Below, in pieces: positions 6,368-14,779 of a stretch of 34,265 nucleotides of DNA. Every line of letters starts with the position of its first letter. Position 1 is the stretch's first letter. The stretch covers positions 1 through 34,265 of the forward strand of contig CANPXI010000001.1 in assembly GCA_947585885.1 (NCBI GenBank), read 5' to 3'. Both the position numbers and the translations under genes were made by a program. This DNA is from an uncultured Bacilli bacterium (GTDB lineage Bacteria; Bacillota_I; Bacilli_A; RF39; UBA660). The notes under the pieces were generated by a model, which did no database searches, was not told where the DNA came from, and saw nothing but the letters and a program-made list of their open reading frames with translations.

Positions 6368-8368
6368 ATGGGTAAATATAAATTATTAAAAATCATAGGT
6401 GGAATACTTATTATATTATCAATTCTTTCAGTAGGAACTTCTATTTATAGCATATACTTACTAAAAGGAATAGAAACTTTTTATAGAATAATGTTTTCTA
6501 TATTTATGGTATTATTACTAATATTACTATTATATACTCTCATAGATAGCATTAAATTTAACAAAAAGAAAAAATTCATAATAACAGGAATATTAACATT
6601 CTTGCTTACTATTATATCTGTAGCAATAGCCGTAGTAATATTTGTAGTATATTCTAAACTAGATAACATGACAGCAAGTACCAAAGAAAAATACAAAACA
6701 GTACTTATAAGTTTAGAAGAACAAAAAGATATAAAAGACTTAAAAGATTTAACAATAGGTATAGTAAATAATGAAGAAGATATAGAAGGATATATTCTCC
6801 CAGGAGAAGTAATAAGTAAATATAAATTAAAATCTACTAATAAAATAAAAGAATATGATGATACATTAACACTAATGCAAGCATTACTTAATAAAGAAGT
6901 AGATGCAATATTTATTGGTCATAATTATGAAGGAAGATTCTTAAATTTAGAAAATTTTGATCAAAAAACTAAATTTTATGAAATATATGATTATGAAAAA
7001 GAATACGAAAAAGAGGAAGAAGAGGAAGACACTGAAGTTACAAAAATAACTGATCCATTCACAATATTACTTCTAGGTGTCGACTCAGAAGAAGACGAAC
7101 TTAAAAGTACAGCATCTTTTAATGGTGACACAATAATGTTAGTTGCAGTTGACCCTGAAACTCTTCATGCTACTATGTTTAGTATACCAAGAGATACTTA
7201 TGTACCAATGGCTTGTGGTGGAGGAACAACAAAAATAACACATGCAGCCTGGGGTGGAACTAACTGTGTAGTAAAAACAGTAGAAAACTTAACTGGCATA
7301 AAAATAAATTACTATATGAAAATTAACTTTAGAGGTGTAGTAGATTTAGTTGATAAACTAGGTGGAATAACAGTTGATGTACCAGTTCAGTTCTGTGAAT
7401 CAAATTCACACAGATGGACAGGAAAAGAATGGCAAATATGCTTAAATCCTGGAGTACAAACTCTAAATGGAGAACAAGCCTTGGCTTTATCTAGACATAG
7501 AAAAACACTACCTCTAGGTGACTTCCAAAGAGGCCAAAATCAACAATTAGTTGTTGAAGCAATGCTAAATAAATTAAAAACTTTAAGAAGCGTAGATGAC
7601 TTCTATGCTGTTCTAAATACAATAAGTAAAAACATAGAAACTAATATGAGTGTTGATAAAATGTTATCCTTCTATAATGTTGGTAAATCAATATTAATGA
7701 AAGATGATGATGTACAACTTAATATAACAAAAACATTCTTAACAGGTTATGATTTATACGTATGGGAAGGATACATGGAACTATATACTTTCCAATATTA
7801 TAGACAAAGTCTTGCTGATATAGTTGATGCGATGAAAATTAATTTAAGACAAAAATCAGCGCCAATAATTAAGACATTCTCATTTAGTATAAATAAGAAA
7901 TATGAGAAAGAAATAGTAGGTCAAACTTATTATAGTGAAACAAGAGAAGAACTGATACCTTACTTTACTGCAAATTCTCTAGCATGGGCACAAAGCTGGG
8001 CAGCAGCAAGAGGATTCACAATAACAGTAAAAGAACAAGAAAGTAGTGATCCACAGTATTCTGATGGACAAATAATTGCTCAAAGTGTTCATGGTCATGT
8101 ATTAGTATCAAAAGCTTCAAAGAATATAACACTTACTGTAATAAAAAAGGTAGAAGCTCCTACTGATCCTAGTGAAGAAGATCCAACAGATCCAGGTGAA
8201 GTAACACCACCAGAAGAAGAAGTACCAGGTGGACCAACTACTGGAGGAAGTTCTGGTGAAGAATCAGGCGGAGAATCTAGCGGAGAAACTGGGGACACAG
8301 GAAATACAGGTGGCTCTGAAGGTTCAACTGGAGGAAGTACAGATACTCCTGACCCAGGTGGAGAATGA
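6368..8368 (+). CDS. LytR-CpsA-Psr (LCP) family glycopolymer ligase with extra N-terminal and C-terminal domains
   Basis: The product is 666 aa, about twice a minimal LCP protein. LCP enzymes move teichoic acid or capsule chains from undecaprenyl pyrophosphate to peptidoglycan outside the membrane. Three membrane helices (about 7-32, 38-60, 68-95) replace the usual single one. Residues about 107-205 (TIGIVNNEEDIEGY, ALLNKEVDAIFIG) resemble a truncated solute-binding fold. The LCP core is about 229-405: TILLLGVDS, NGDTIMLVAVDP, SIPRDTYV, LGGITVDVPV, LSRHRK and DFQRGQNQQ, which supply the acidic and Arg residues expected at the active site. A PASTA-like stretch (about 525-607) and a Pro/Gly/Ser/Thr/Glu-rich tail (about 611-666) end the protein, perhaps spanning the wall. 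It sits between the surface proteins and the glycopolymer genes and ends at a clear terminator. Confidence 0.9.
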   Translation: MGKYKLLKIIGGILIILSILSVGTSIYSIYLLKGIETFYRIMFSIFMVLLLILLLYTLIDSIKFNKKKKFIITGILTFLLTIISVAIAVVIFVVYSKLDNMTASTKEKYKTVLISLEEQKDIKDLKDLTIGIVNNEEDIEGYILPGEVISKYKLKSTNKIKEYDDTLTLMQALLNKEVDAIFIGHNYEGRFLNLENFDQKTKFYEIYDYEKEYEKEEEEEDTEVTKITDPFTILLLGVDSEEDELKSTASFNGDTIMLVAVDPETLHATMFSIPRDTYVPMACGGGTTKITHAAWGGTNCVVKTVENLTGIKINYYMKINFRGVVDLVDKLGGITVDVPVQFCESNSHRWTGKEWQICLNPGVQTLNGEQALALSRHRKTLPLGDFQRGQNQQLVVEAMLNKLKTLRSVDDFYAVLNTISKNIETNMSVDKMLSFYNVGKSILMKDDDVQLNITKTFLTGYDLYVWEGYMELYTFQYYRQSLADIVDAMKINLRQKSAPIIKTFSFSINKKYEKEIVGQTYYSETREELIPYFTANSLAWAQSWAAARGFTITVKEQESSDPQYSDGQIIAQSVHGHVLVSKASKNITLTVIKKVEAPTDPSEEDPTDPGEVTPPEEEVPGGPTTGGSSGEESGGESSGETGDTGNTGGSEGSTGGSTDTPDPGGE

Positions 8369-8378
8369 AGCAATTAAT

Positions 8379-8404
8379 AATAACACCCTCGTGGTGTTAT
8401 TTTT
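8379..8404 (+). terminator. Terminator of the LCP gene
   Basis: AATAACACC and GGTGTTATT form a perfect 9-bp stem around CTCGT, followed by a short T-run. It begins 10 bases after the TGA stop. Confidence 0.85.
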
Positions 8405-8427
8405 CTATTCCTTAAATAAAATATACG

Positions 8428-8436
8428 TGTTATAAT
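8428..8436 (+). promoter_or_regulatory. Extended -10 promoter of the acetyltransferase-tagO-gpsA operon
   Basis: TGTTATAAT is a complete extended -10 between the LCP terminator and the AGGTGA site of the gene at 8453. The -35 region is weak. Confidence 0.6.
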
Positions 8437-8452
8437 TTTAATAGGTGAACTT

Positions 8453-8995
8453 ATGAAAAGTTATGTAAAAACTCAATTAATGAGAATAAGAATATTTTTA
8501 ATACCCGATATGAAAAAAAGAACAAAATACATAGTAAAGAAAAACATATTTTATAAAGTAGGAGACAATTTTAACTTCCAACCAAGAAAAATACCAGCAG
8601 AACCTAAACTAATAAAATTTGGAAACAATGTAACAGTAGCAAGTGATGTTACATTTATAACACATGACATATTTCATGAAGTATTACAAAATTTAAATAA
8701 AGGTGAGTTTACTTATTATGCAAGAGCAATAGAAATAGGAGATAATGTTTTTATAGGTAGTAACACAACAATACTCCCAAATGTAAAAATAGGAAACAAT
8801 GTTTTTATAGGAGCAGGTTCAGTAGTAACTAAAGATATAGAAGATAATTCTGTAGTAGTTGGTAATACTGCAAAAAAAATAAAAACATTTGATGAATACT
8901 TAGAAAAAAGAAAAGAATTTGAAAAAGAACAAGTAAACACTTATGACATTGAATCAGTGTGGAGAAAATTTAACGATGAAAAATATAATAAATAA
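8453..8995 (+). CDS. Hexapeptide-repeat (left-handed beta-helix) acetyltransferase
   Basis: The product is 180 aa. The C-terminal half carries the isoleucine-patch repeats of the maltose O-acetyltransferase/CatB class: IEIGDNVFIGSNTTILPNVK, IGNNVFIGAGSVVTKDI and VVVGNTAKKIK (about 98-147), with VTFITHDIF (about 64-72) holding the usual catalytic His. A Lys/Glu-rich helix closes the protein. Such enzymes O- or N-acetylate sugars of surface polysaccharides with acetyl-CoA in the cytoplasm. It is the first gene of an operon that continues with a ligase/polymerase and TagO, so an O-acetylated repeat-unit sugar is likely. The acceptor is unknown. The start has AGGTGA at good distance. Confidence 0.85.
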   Translation: MKSYVKTQLMRIRIFLIPDMKKRTKYIVKKNIFYKVGDNFNFQPRKIPAEPKLIKFGNNVTVASDVTFITHDIFHEVLQNLNKGEFTYYARAIEIGDNVFIGSNTTILPNVKIGNNVFIGAGSVVTKDIEDNSVVVGNTAKKIKTFDEYLEKRKEFEKEQVNTYDIESVWRKFNDEKYNK

Positions 8996-10223
8996 TATAA
9001 AAAATAAACTGCCTATTATAGTTATAATATTTTTATATATTCAGCCATTTTTAGATGTAACAAATGCATTATTAAATAAAATAAATATTTTAAATAACAT
9101 AACTAGTATAATAAGATTTTTATTTGTAGCATTTATGTTAATATACTTAATAATAGAAAAATATAAAAATAAAAAAACTATTCTTATTTACATAACCATA
9201 TTGTTATTAACTATCATTACTCATTTAGGAATAATGTATTACATAAACCCTTCAACTATATTTATAAACTTAAGATATACATTATCAACATATTATTTTA
9301 TATTTATACTTTTATCCTTTTATGTTTTATACCAAAATAATAATTTTAATAAAAAACATTTACAAATAATATTTATAATATATTTATTATTTATATTAGT
9401 TCCAAATATATTTAATATTGGCTTTAAAACTTACTGGCATAGTAAATTAGGTAGTACTGGTTGGTTTAAATCAGCTAATGTCACTGGTTCTATAATATTA
9501 ATATTATTTGTTACTACAATAAATGAATTTAAAAAATCTAAACTAATATATAAAATAATAACAATAATGTTAATATTATTCACATTCTTTAATCTAGGAA
9601 CAAAAACCCCAGCACTAGGACTTATTATATTATTAATAATAAATATAATTTTTATGATATATAAAATAATAAAAAATAAAAATAAAAAAGGCTTAATAAT
9701 AACACTAGCACTAATATTATTAACAACGTTATGTAGTGTAGTACTAATACCTAAAACCACATTCTATAAAAACATAATGATACATTATAATTATTTACAA
9801 GAAAATAATAAAACGAGTAGTTATGAACTAATAGATAACATGATATTTAGTGAAAGACTAACATTCGTAAAAAACACAAATAAAATATATAAAAATAGTA
9901 GTATATTAGAAAAACTATTCGGAATAGGTTATATAGAAAATAATATCCAAAAAATAATAGAAATTGATTACTTTGATATATTTTATAGAGAAGGAATAAT
10001 TGGATTTATACTATACTTTATACCAATAATATTAATAACTATAAAATACTTAAAAAATATAAAACCGAACTTTGAAAAAATAAATGATTTATATGCATTA
10101 ATATTAATATTTATACTAGCCCTATTTCAAGGACATATGTTTATAACTCCAGCAATAAGTATTTTTATAGCATTAATATTAGTAATAAATAGTAAAGAGG
10201 TGAATTATGAATTTAACAATTAA
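8976..10223 (+). CDS. O-antigen ligase/polymerase-like integral membrane protein (Wzy/WaaL family)
   Basis: The product is 415 aa with about ten or more hydrophobic helices. The ATG at 8976 is preferred over an in-frame ATG at 8943 because GGAG lies 11 bases before it. It overlaps the acetyltransferase gene by 20 bases. Family signs are the loop GSTGWFKSANVTGSIILIL (about 160-178), the motif NLGTKTPALGLI (about 207-218), and the large loop ending EIDYFDIFYREGIIGFI (about 331-347). These proteins join lipid-linked glycan repeats or move a chain to an acceptor on the outer side of the membrane. With TagO next door, it may polymerise or ligate the glycan initiated by TagO. Polymerase and ligase cannot be told apart from sequence. 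Confidence 0.8.
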   Translation: MKNIINNIKNKLPIIVIIFLYIQPFLDVTNALLNKINILNNITSIIRFLFVAFMLIYLIIEKYKNKKTILIYITILLLTIITHLGIMYYINPSTIFINLRYTLSTYYFIFILLSFYVLYQNNNFNKKHLQIIFIIYLLFILVPNIFNIGFKTYWHSKLGSTGWFKSANVTGSIILILFVTTINEFKKSKLIYKIITIMLILFTFFNLGTKTPALGLIILLIINIIFMIYKIIKNKNKKGLIITLALILLTTLCSVVLIPKTTFYKNIMIHYNYLQENNKTSSYELIDNMIFSERLTFVKNTNKIYKNSSILEKLFGIGYIENNIQKIIEIDYFDIFYREGIIGFILYFIPIILITIKYLKNIKPNFEKINDLYALILIFILALFQGHMFITPAISIFIALILVINSKEVNYEFNN

Positions 10224-11247
10224 TGGTCATAATATATTATTAATAGTATTTGTAACATTTGTATCTTCCATAATATTTGTAGGACTAGCTAAAAAAATAG
10301 CTGAATATATAGGTGCAATAGACGTACCAAATAAAAGAAGTGCTCATACAAAACCAACTCCTCTTTTAGGTGGAATAGGAATATTTTTGTCATTCCTACT
10401 TGGTTATATGCTTTTCGGTAGAGAAAGCACTCTTATGCTGTCTGTTCTAATGAGTTCATTCTTAATACTACTACTAGGCGTATTTGACGATATAAAACCA
10501 ATAAAAGCAAGATACAAAATAATAGTCCATTTCTTAGTTGCAGTAATAGTGGTTTTCTATGGAGGACTAGAACTAACAAACTTTGATATATTTGGTTATG
10601 TGTTTAATTTTGGACAACTTAGCCCATTTATAACAATACTAATAATCATGGGAATAATAAATGCAATAAACTTAATAGATGGCCTTGATGGCTTATGTGC
10701 AGGTATCTCTTCAATATACTTTTTAACAATTGGAATAATTGCAGTAATACTAAATAAACTTGGAGGACTTGACATAACTCTTTCATTCATAATGCTTGGT
10801 TCTACTTTAGGTTTCTTAGTATACAATTTCCCACCAGCAAAAATATTTATGGGTGACACCGGTAGCACATTCTTAGGACTAATGATAAGTGTAATAATGC
10901 TTCTTGGTTTTAAAACAGTAACACTTACTTCTCTAGTAGTCCCACTAGTATTATTAATACTTCCAATAACAGACACATTATTTGCAATAATAAGACGCGC
11001 TATTCATAAAAAGAACATAGGTGAACCTGATAAAGAACACATTCATCATCAATTATTAAAAAAACTATCAACAAGAAAAACAATAATAACAATATATATA
11101 ATAAATATAATTTTTAGTATAATAACAATATTCTATGCAACAGGAAGAAAACAAGAAATGATAATATTCTATATTTTAATGGCATTCATACTACTTTTCT
11201 TAATTTTTAAAACTAATGTTATATTTGATAAAAAGGAGAAAAAATGA
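10207..11247 (+). CDS. tagO: Undecaprenyl-phosphate N-acetylglucosaminyl 1-phosphate transferase (TagO/WecA family)
   Basis: The product is 346 aa, usual for the family, with about ten or eleven membrane helices. The cytoplasmic motifs are all present: VFDD with the Asp pair at 94-95, NAINLIDGLDGLCAG at 152-166, FMGDTGSTFLG at 214-224, and HIHHQLL at 278-284, which marks the WecA/TagO branch and separates it from MraY. It transfers GlcNAc-1-phosphate (or a related HexNAc) from UDP-sugar to undecaprenyl phosphate, the first step of wall teichoic acid and many capsules. AGAGGTGA precedes the ATG. It overlaps the previous gene by 17 bases and the next by four, so the block is tightly coupled. 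It probably primes the chains built by the GT genes to the right. Confidence 0.92.
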   Translation: MNLTINGHNILLIVFVTFVSSIIFVGLAKKIAEYIGAIDVPNKRSAHTKPTPLLGGIGIFLSFLLGYMLFGRESTLMLSVLMSSFLILLLGVFDDIKPIKARYKIIVHFLVAVIVVFYGGLELTNFDIFGYVFNFGQLSPFITILIIMGIINAINLIDGLDGLCAGISSIYFLTIGIIAVILNKLGGLDITLSFIMLGSTLGFLVYNFPPAKIFMGDTGSTFLGLMISVIMLLGFKTVTLTSLVVPLVLLILPITDTLFAIIRRAIHKKNIGEPDKEHIHHQLLKKLSTRKTIITIYIINIIFSIITIFYATGRKQEMIIFYILMAFILLFLIFKTNVIFDKKEKK

Positions 11248-12212
11248 AAGTATGTATAATAGGTTCAGGAGCTTTTGGAATTGCACTTGCAAGCATATTT
11301 AATAAAAACAAACATAACATAATACTTTACTCTAATAATAAAAGTGAAGTAAAAGAATTAAAAGAAAAAAGAATAAGCCCAAAACTTCCTAATTATGAAA
11401 TAAATAAAAATATAAAAATAACTGGAAGCCTAAGAAGAGCAATAAATAAAAGTGACTTAGTAGTAATTGCAGTACCAGCTCATGCTATTGACTCAGTATG
11501 TGAAAAAATATCTACTCATATAACAAAAACAATGCACATTTTAATCGCAACAAAAGGAATAGAAAACGATACTTGTTCATTCTTAAATGAAGTAGTAGAA
11601 AGACACATAAACACAAATAAAATAGCTGTAATATCTGGCCCATCTTTTGCAGTAGACATAGTAAAAGATATACCTGTTGGTTTTAGTCTTGCAACAACTA
11701 ATGTAAGAACACAAAACTTAATAAAATCTTTAATGGAAAACGATAAAACAAAACTAAGAGTAACACAAGACATAATTGGTGTTGAAATATGTGGCGCTAT
11801 AAAAAATGTAATGGCAATAGCTTCAGGTATGTTAGAAGGAATGAAAGTAACAGACACAACAAAAGCATTATTTCTAACAGAAAGCCTAAACGATATAAAA
11901 GAACTTATTGATGCTCTAGGTGGAAACAAAAAAACAATATTATCTTTTGCAGGTTTTGGTGACATTCTTATGACTTGTACAAGCCCAAATAGTAGAAACT
12001 TTACATATGGTAAACTAATCGGAGAAGGGAAAATAAAAGAAGCAGAAAAATATATAGAAAACACAACAGTTGAAGGCTTATACACATTAAAATCAATTAA
12101 AGAATTAATAAAAAGAGAACATGTAAAAATGCCTATAGTAAACTTAATAAGTGACATAATTACAAATAATAAAGAAAAAGAAGAATTACTAAACTTTTTA
12201 ATAAACAAATAG
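11244..12212 (+). CDS. gpsA: NAD(P)-dependent glycerol-3-phosphate dehydrogenase
   Basis: The product is 322 aa, typical for GpsA, which reduces dihydroxyacetone phosphate to sn-glycerol 3-phosphate in the cytoplasm. The N-terminal Rossmann motif is GSGAFG (7-12). VVIAVPAHAI, ISGPSFAVDI, GVEICGAIKNVMAIASGMLE (with the catalytic Lys of the CGAIKN segment) and FGDILMTCTSPNSRNF are characteristic. The ATG overlaps the tagO stop (ATGA at 11244-11247), so it is made together with TagO. Glycerol 3-phosphate is needed both for phospholipids (PlsC, PssA here) and for any CDP-glycerol used by the TagF-like domain at 31248-34148. The stop lies in the first bases of a terminator. Confidence 0.94.
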   Translation: MKVCIIGSGAFGIALASIFNKNKHNIILYSNNKSEVKELKEKRISPKLPNYEINKNIKITGSLRRAINKSDLVVIAVPAHAIDSVCEKISTHITKTMHILIATKGIENDTCSFLNEVVERHINTNKIAVISGPSFAVDIVKDIPVGFSLATTNVRTQNLIKSLMENDKTKLRVTQDIIGVEICGAIKNVMAIASGMLEGMKVTDTTKALFLTESLNDIKELIDALGGNKKTILSFAGFGDILMTCTSPNSRNFTYGKLIGEGKIKEAEKYIENTTVEGLYTLKSIKELIKREHVKMPIVNLISDIITNNKEKEELLNFLINK

Positions 12213-12241
12213 AATCTGTTTTCATAACAAATTCTTTTTTT
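12211..12241 (+). terminator. Terminator of the tagO-gpsA operon
   Basis: AGAATCTGTT pairs with AACAAATTCT (one C-A mismatch) around TTCAT, followed by seven T. It overlaps the gpsA stop codon. Confidence 0.75.
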
Positions 12242-12262
12242 CTTTAAGAACATTATTTAATA

Positions 12263-12271
12263 TGATATAAT
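12263..12271 (+). promoter_or_regulatory. Extended -10 promoter of the pssA-like gene
   Basis: TGATATAAT lies 21 bases before the ATG at 12293, with no good -35. The ribosome site (GTGGTG region) is weaker than those of its neighbours. Confidence 0.55.
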
Positions 12272-12292
12272 CTTAAAAGAAAGTGGTGTTAT

Positions 12293-12910
12293 ATGAAAGT
12301 AATAGGTATTTATAGGAAATGTGATTTAGTAACTATGTTAGGAACATGTTTTGCAGTAACAGGAATAATTTTTGCATTTAATTTAAAAACAATCTGGGCT
12401 ATATTTTGCTTAATATTTGCTGCAATATGTGATGCATTTGATGGAGTAGTAGCAAGACGTTTTAAAAGTTTAAAAGATAATGAAATTTATGGAATTGAAT
12501 TAGATTCTTTAAGTGATGTAATAAGTTTTGGAGTACTACCTGCTATCATAGCATTAAACTTAATAAATAATAACATATATGGATATGCTGTATGTATATT
12601 CTTTGTATTATGTGGAGTCATAAGACTTGCTTATTTTAATATGCTTGCATCCACTAAAAAAGGAAGTAATAAAGAATTTATTGGTTTACCTATAACAGCA
12701 AGTGCAATAATATTACCTTTAGTTTATTTTGTATGTTATTTAATAAATGCTAAATACATTAACATAATAATACCTATAACTTTACTAATAACAGGTATAC
12801 TATTTATATGTCCATTAAAAATAAAAAAACCAACATTTAGAGAAAAACTAATATTATCAGTACTAGGAATATTAGCTATATTAATAGCTTTATATAAAAT
12901 ATATTTCTGA
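12293..12910 (+). CDS. pssA: CDP-alcohol phosphatidyltransferase, probably CDP-diacylglycerol-serine O-phosphatidyltransferase
   Basis: The product is 205 aa with about six membrane helices. The signature DG-x2-AR-x(11)-G-x3-D-x3-D is complete: Asp47, Asp50-Gly51, Ala54-Arg55, Gly67, Asp71 and Asp75. The following SFGVLPA matches the phosphatidylserine synthase branch (usual SFGVAPA) better than the PgsA branch. It would join CDP-diacylglycerol and serine in the membrane to make phosphatidylserine. No Psd decarboxylase gene is in the window. It is a single gene with its own promoter between two glycan operons, so its link to them may be only positional. Another CDP-alcohol acceptor remains possible. 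Confidence 0.82.
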   Translation: MKVIGIYRKCDLVTMLGTCFAVTGIIFAFNLKTIWAIFCLIFAAICDAFDGVVARRFKSLKDNEIYGIELDSLSDVISFGVLPAIIALNLINNNIYGYAVCIFFVLCGVIRLAYFNMLASTKKGSNKEFIGLPITASAIILPLVYFVCYLINAKYINIIIPITLLITGILFICPLKIKKPTFREKLILSVLGILAILIALYKIYF

Positions 12911-12915
12911 TAAAT

Positions 12916-12944
12916 TGGACAATTAAGTATTATTTTAGTAAAAT
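12916..12944 (+). promoter_or_regulatory. Promoter of the GT2 gene at 12962
   Basis: TGGACA (12916-12921; five of six to TTGACA), a 17-base spacer and TAAAAT (12939-12944) lie just upstream of AGGTGA and the ATG at 12962. Confidence 0.65.
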
Positions 12945-12961
12945 TAATATAGGTGAATTAA

Positions 12962-13900
12962 ATGGAAGATTTAGTAAGTATTATAGTTCCCGTTCATAAT
13001 AGTAGTAAATATCTTAGTGCTTGTTTAGAAAGTATAATAAATCAAACATACAAAAATATTGAAATAATCTGTATTGAAAATGGAAGCACTGATAATAGTC
13101 TAGAAATACTAAATAACTATAAAGATAAAATAAGATTAATTATAATGAAAAAGTCAGGCTTAAGCCTAGCAAGAAACACAGGAATAAATGCATCTAATGG
13201 TAAATATATTTCATTTGTGGATAGTGATGATTTTATAGAAAATACATATATTGAAGATTTATTAAAAACTTTAAAAAAAAATAACAGTGAATTAAGTATC
13301 TGTAATTATAATGAAATTCATGAAGAAGAAAATAAAAAAGTTAAAACAAAATCTTATCCAAATAAACTAATTTATGAAAAAGAAATAAAAGAAAATTTAG
13401 TAAACTTTAACTATGCCATATGGAACAAATTATATATAAAAGAAATAATAATTAAAAACAAAATATATTTTCCAGAAAATTTAAAATATGAAGACATCCC
13501 ATTTGTACTAAAATACCTTACTAAAATAAAATCAATTTCAAAAACTGAAAAATATTTATATAACTATTTAATTCATACAAATAGTGAACAAACAACAGTA
13601 GATGAAAGATTACTTAATATGATAGACATAATGAATTTATGTAAGAGTATTACAAAAAAAGAATACTTAGAAGACTTATATATAAAATCACTAATAACAT
13701 ATTCCCTAAAAACAAGATATTTAAAAAATAATAAATTAAGAAAAGAAATAATAAATAAATTTTATAAAGAATTAAATAAAACATATCCTAAATGGAAAAA
13801 AAGTAATTATATAAAATCAATGAATCAATTAAAACAAATAATAATAAAAAATAAAATATTAGTTATAATATATACGAAATGTTATAGTATACTAAATTGA
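12962..13900 (+). CDS. GT2 family glycosyltransferase (EpsJ/CpsJ-like)
   Basis: The product is 312 aa. The GT-A domain starts at once with VSIIVPVHNSSKYL. ENGSTDNS (39-46), KSGLSLARNTGI (64-75) and the metal- and nucleotide-binding DSDD (87-90) follow. The middle YAIWNKLYIKE and KYEDIPFVLKYL motifs are those of capsule and exopolysaccharide GT2 enzymes that add a hexose or HexNAc from a nucleotide sugar to a lipid-linked chain. No membrane helix is seen, so it works at the cytoplasmic face. Its C-terminal half closely resembles that of the GT2 at 16451-17368 (IHTNSEQTTVDER against IHENSETTTIDKR), so the two are paralogues flanking the ABC exporter. Donor and linkage are unknown. Confidence 0.88.
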   Translation: MEDLVSIIVPVHNSSKYLSACLESIINQTYKNIEIICIENGSTDNSLEILNNYKDKIRLIIMKKSGLSLARNTGINASNGKYISFVDSDDFIENTYIEDLLKTLKKNNSELSICNYNEIHEEENKKVKTKSYPNKLIYEKEIKENLVNFNYAIWNKLYIKEIIIKNKIYFPENLKYEDIPFVLKYLTKIKSISKTEKYLYNYLIHTNSEQTTVDERLLNMIDIMNLCKSITKKEYLEDLYIKSLITYSLKTRYLKNNKLRKEIINKFYKELNKTYPKWKKSNYIKSMNQLKQIIIKNKILVIIYTKCYSILN

Positions 13901-13924
13901 ATTATAGAAATAAAATGTTATAAT
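13897..13924 (+). promoter_or_regulatory. Promoter of the TagGH-GT2 operon
   Basis: TTGAAT (13897-13902, overlapping the preceding stop codon), a 16-base spacer and TATAAT (13919-13924) with an upstream TG (13916-13917). This combines a fair -35 with an extended -10. Confidence 0.65.
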
Positions 13925-13944
13925 AAAAATAAGGAGCACAAAAA

Positions 13945-14751
13945 ATGATCAAATCAATGTTTTTAAATTTAAAAAAATATTCATTCTTAATGTCCCAACT
14001 AATTCTAAAAGATTTTAAAGTAAAATATAAAAGAAGTGTTTTAGGTATATTATGGAGTTTACTATATCCAGTATTAATGATGAGTGTAATGGCCTTAGTA
14101 TTTACAAACATGTTTAGATTTAGAATGGAAGGAGTAAACTATCTTGTTTACCTAATCACTGGTTTAGTTATATGGAATTATTTTAACGAAGCAACCCAAT
14201 TAGGAATGGGATCAATAATATCTAGTTTTCCATTAATAAATAAAGTATATATACCAAAATATATATTGCCTTTAAGTAAATGTCTATTTGTTGGAATAAA
14301 TTTTTTACTATCTTTAATACCGCTTATGTTAATAGTTTTATTTACTGGTAATGTTGCAGAAGGAACAAAATGTTATATAAACATATATTATTTAATTATT
14401 CCATTTATAGTTCTATGTGCTTTCATGTTTACTCTAGGAGTAAGTTATATACTATCTTGCTTTGCCGTATTTTTAAGAGATACTATTTATATATATGGTA
14501 TAATGTTAACAATTTGGCAATATTTCACACCACTATTTTATTCAATAGAAATATTACCAGGATGGTTACAAAAAATATTTGTATTAAACCCACTTTATAT
14601 TTATATTAACTCAATAAGAGAAATAATATTATTTTCACGAATGCCATCTATACCTTATTTAATAATGTGTTTCCTATCTGGGGCAGTAGTATTATTACTA
14701 GGTTTAATAATATTTAAGAAAAATCAAGATAAATTTATTTACTATGCATAA
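13945..14751 (+). CDS. tagG: Polysaccharide/teichoic acid ABC exporter permease (TagG/Wzm, ABC-2 type)
   Basis: The product is 268 aa with six hydrophobic helices. The N-terminal amphipathic stretch LILKDFKVKYKRSVLG and the segments LGILWSLLYPVLMM, FLRDTIYIYGIMLTIWQYFTPL and LNPLYIYINSIREI are diagnostic of the Wzm/TagG family. With the ATPase at 14780 it would flip an undecaprenyl-pyrophosphate-linked chain outward across the membrane. AAGGAG precedes the start. The genes downstream are the ATPase and two GT2 enzymes, as expected for an ABC-dependent wall teichoic acid or capsule locus primed by TagO. Confidence 0.93.
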   Translation: MIKSMFLNLKKYSFLMSQLILKDFKVKYKRSVLGILWSLLYPVLMMSVMALVFTNMFRFRMEGVNYLVYLITGLVIWNYFNEATQLGMGSIISSFPLINKVYIPKYILPLSKCLFVGINFLLSLIPLMLIVLFTGNVAEGTKCYINIYYLIIPFIVLCAFMFTLGVSYILSCFAVFLRDTIYIYGIMLTIWQYFTPLFYSIEILPGWLQKIFVLNPLYIYINSIREIILFSRMPSIPYLIMCFLSGAVVLLLGLIIFKKNQDKFIYYA

Positions 14752-14779
14752 TTTATAAGAAAGGATTAAATTAAATACT

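Noticed and set aside
8095..8373. Minus-strand open frame of 92 codons, Pro/Ser-rich
   Set aside because: It is the antisense of the Gly/Pro-rich LCP tail. No ribosome site, and its composition follows the sense gene.
11516..12253. Long minus-strand open frame of 245 codons
   Set aside because: It lies opposite gpsA, whose motifs are complete. No ribosome site and no recognisable domain.
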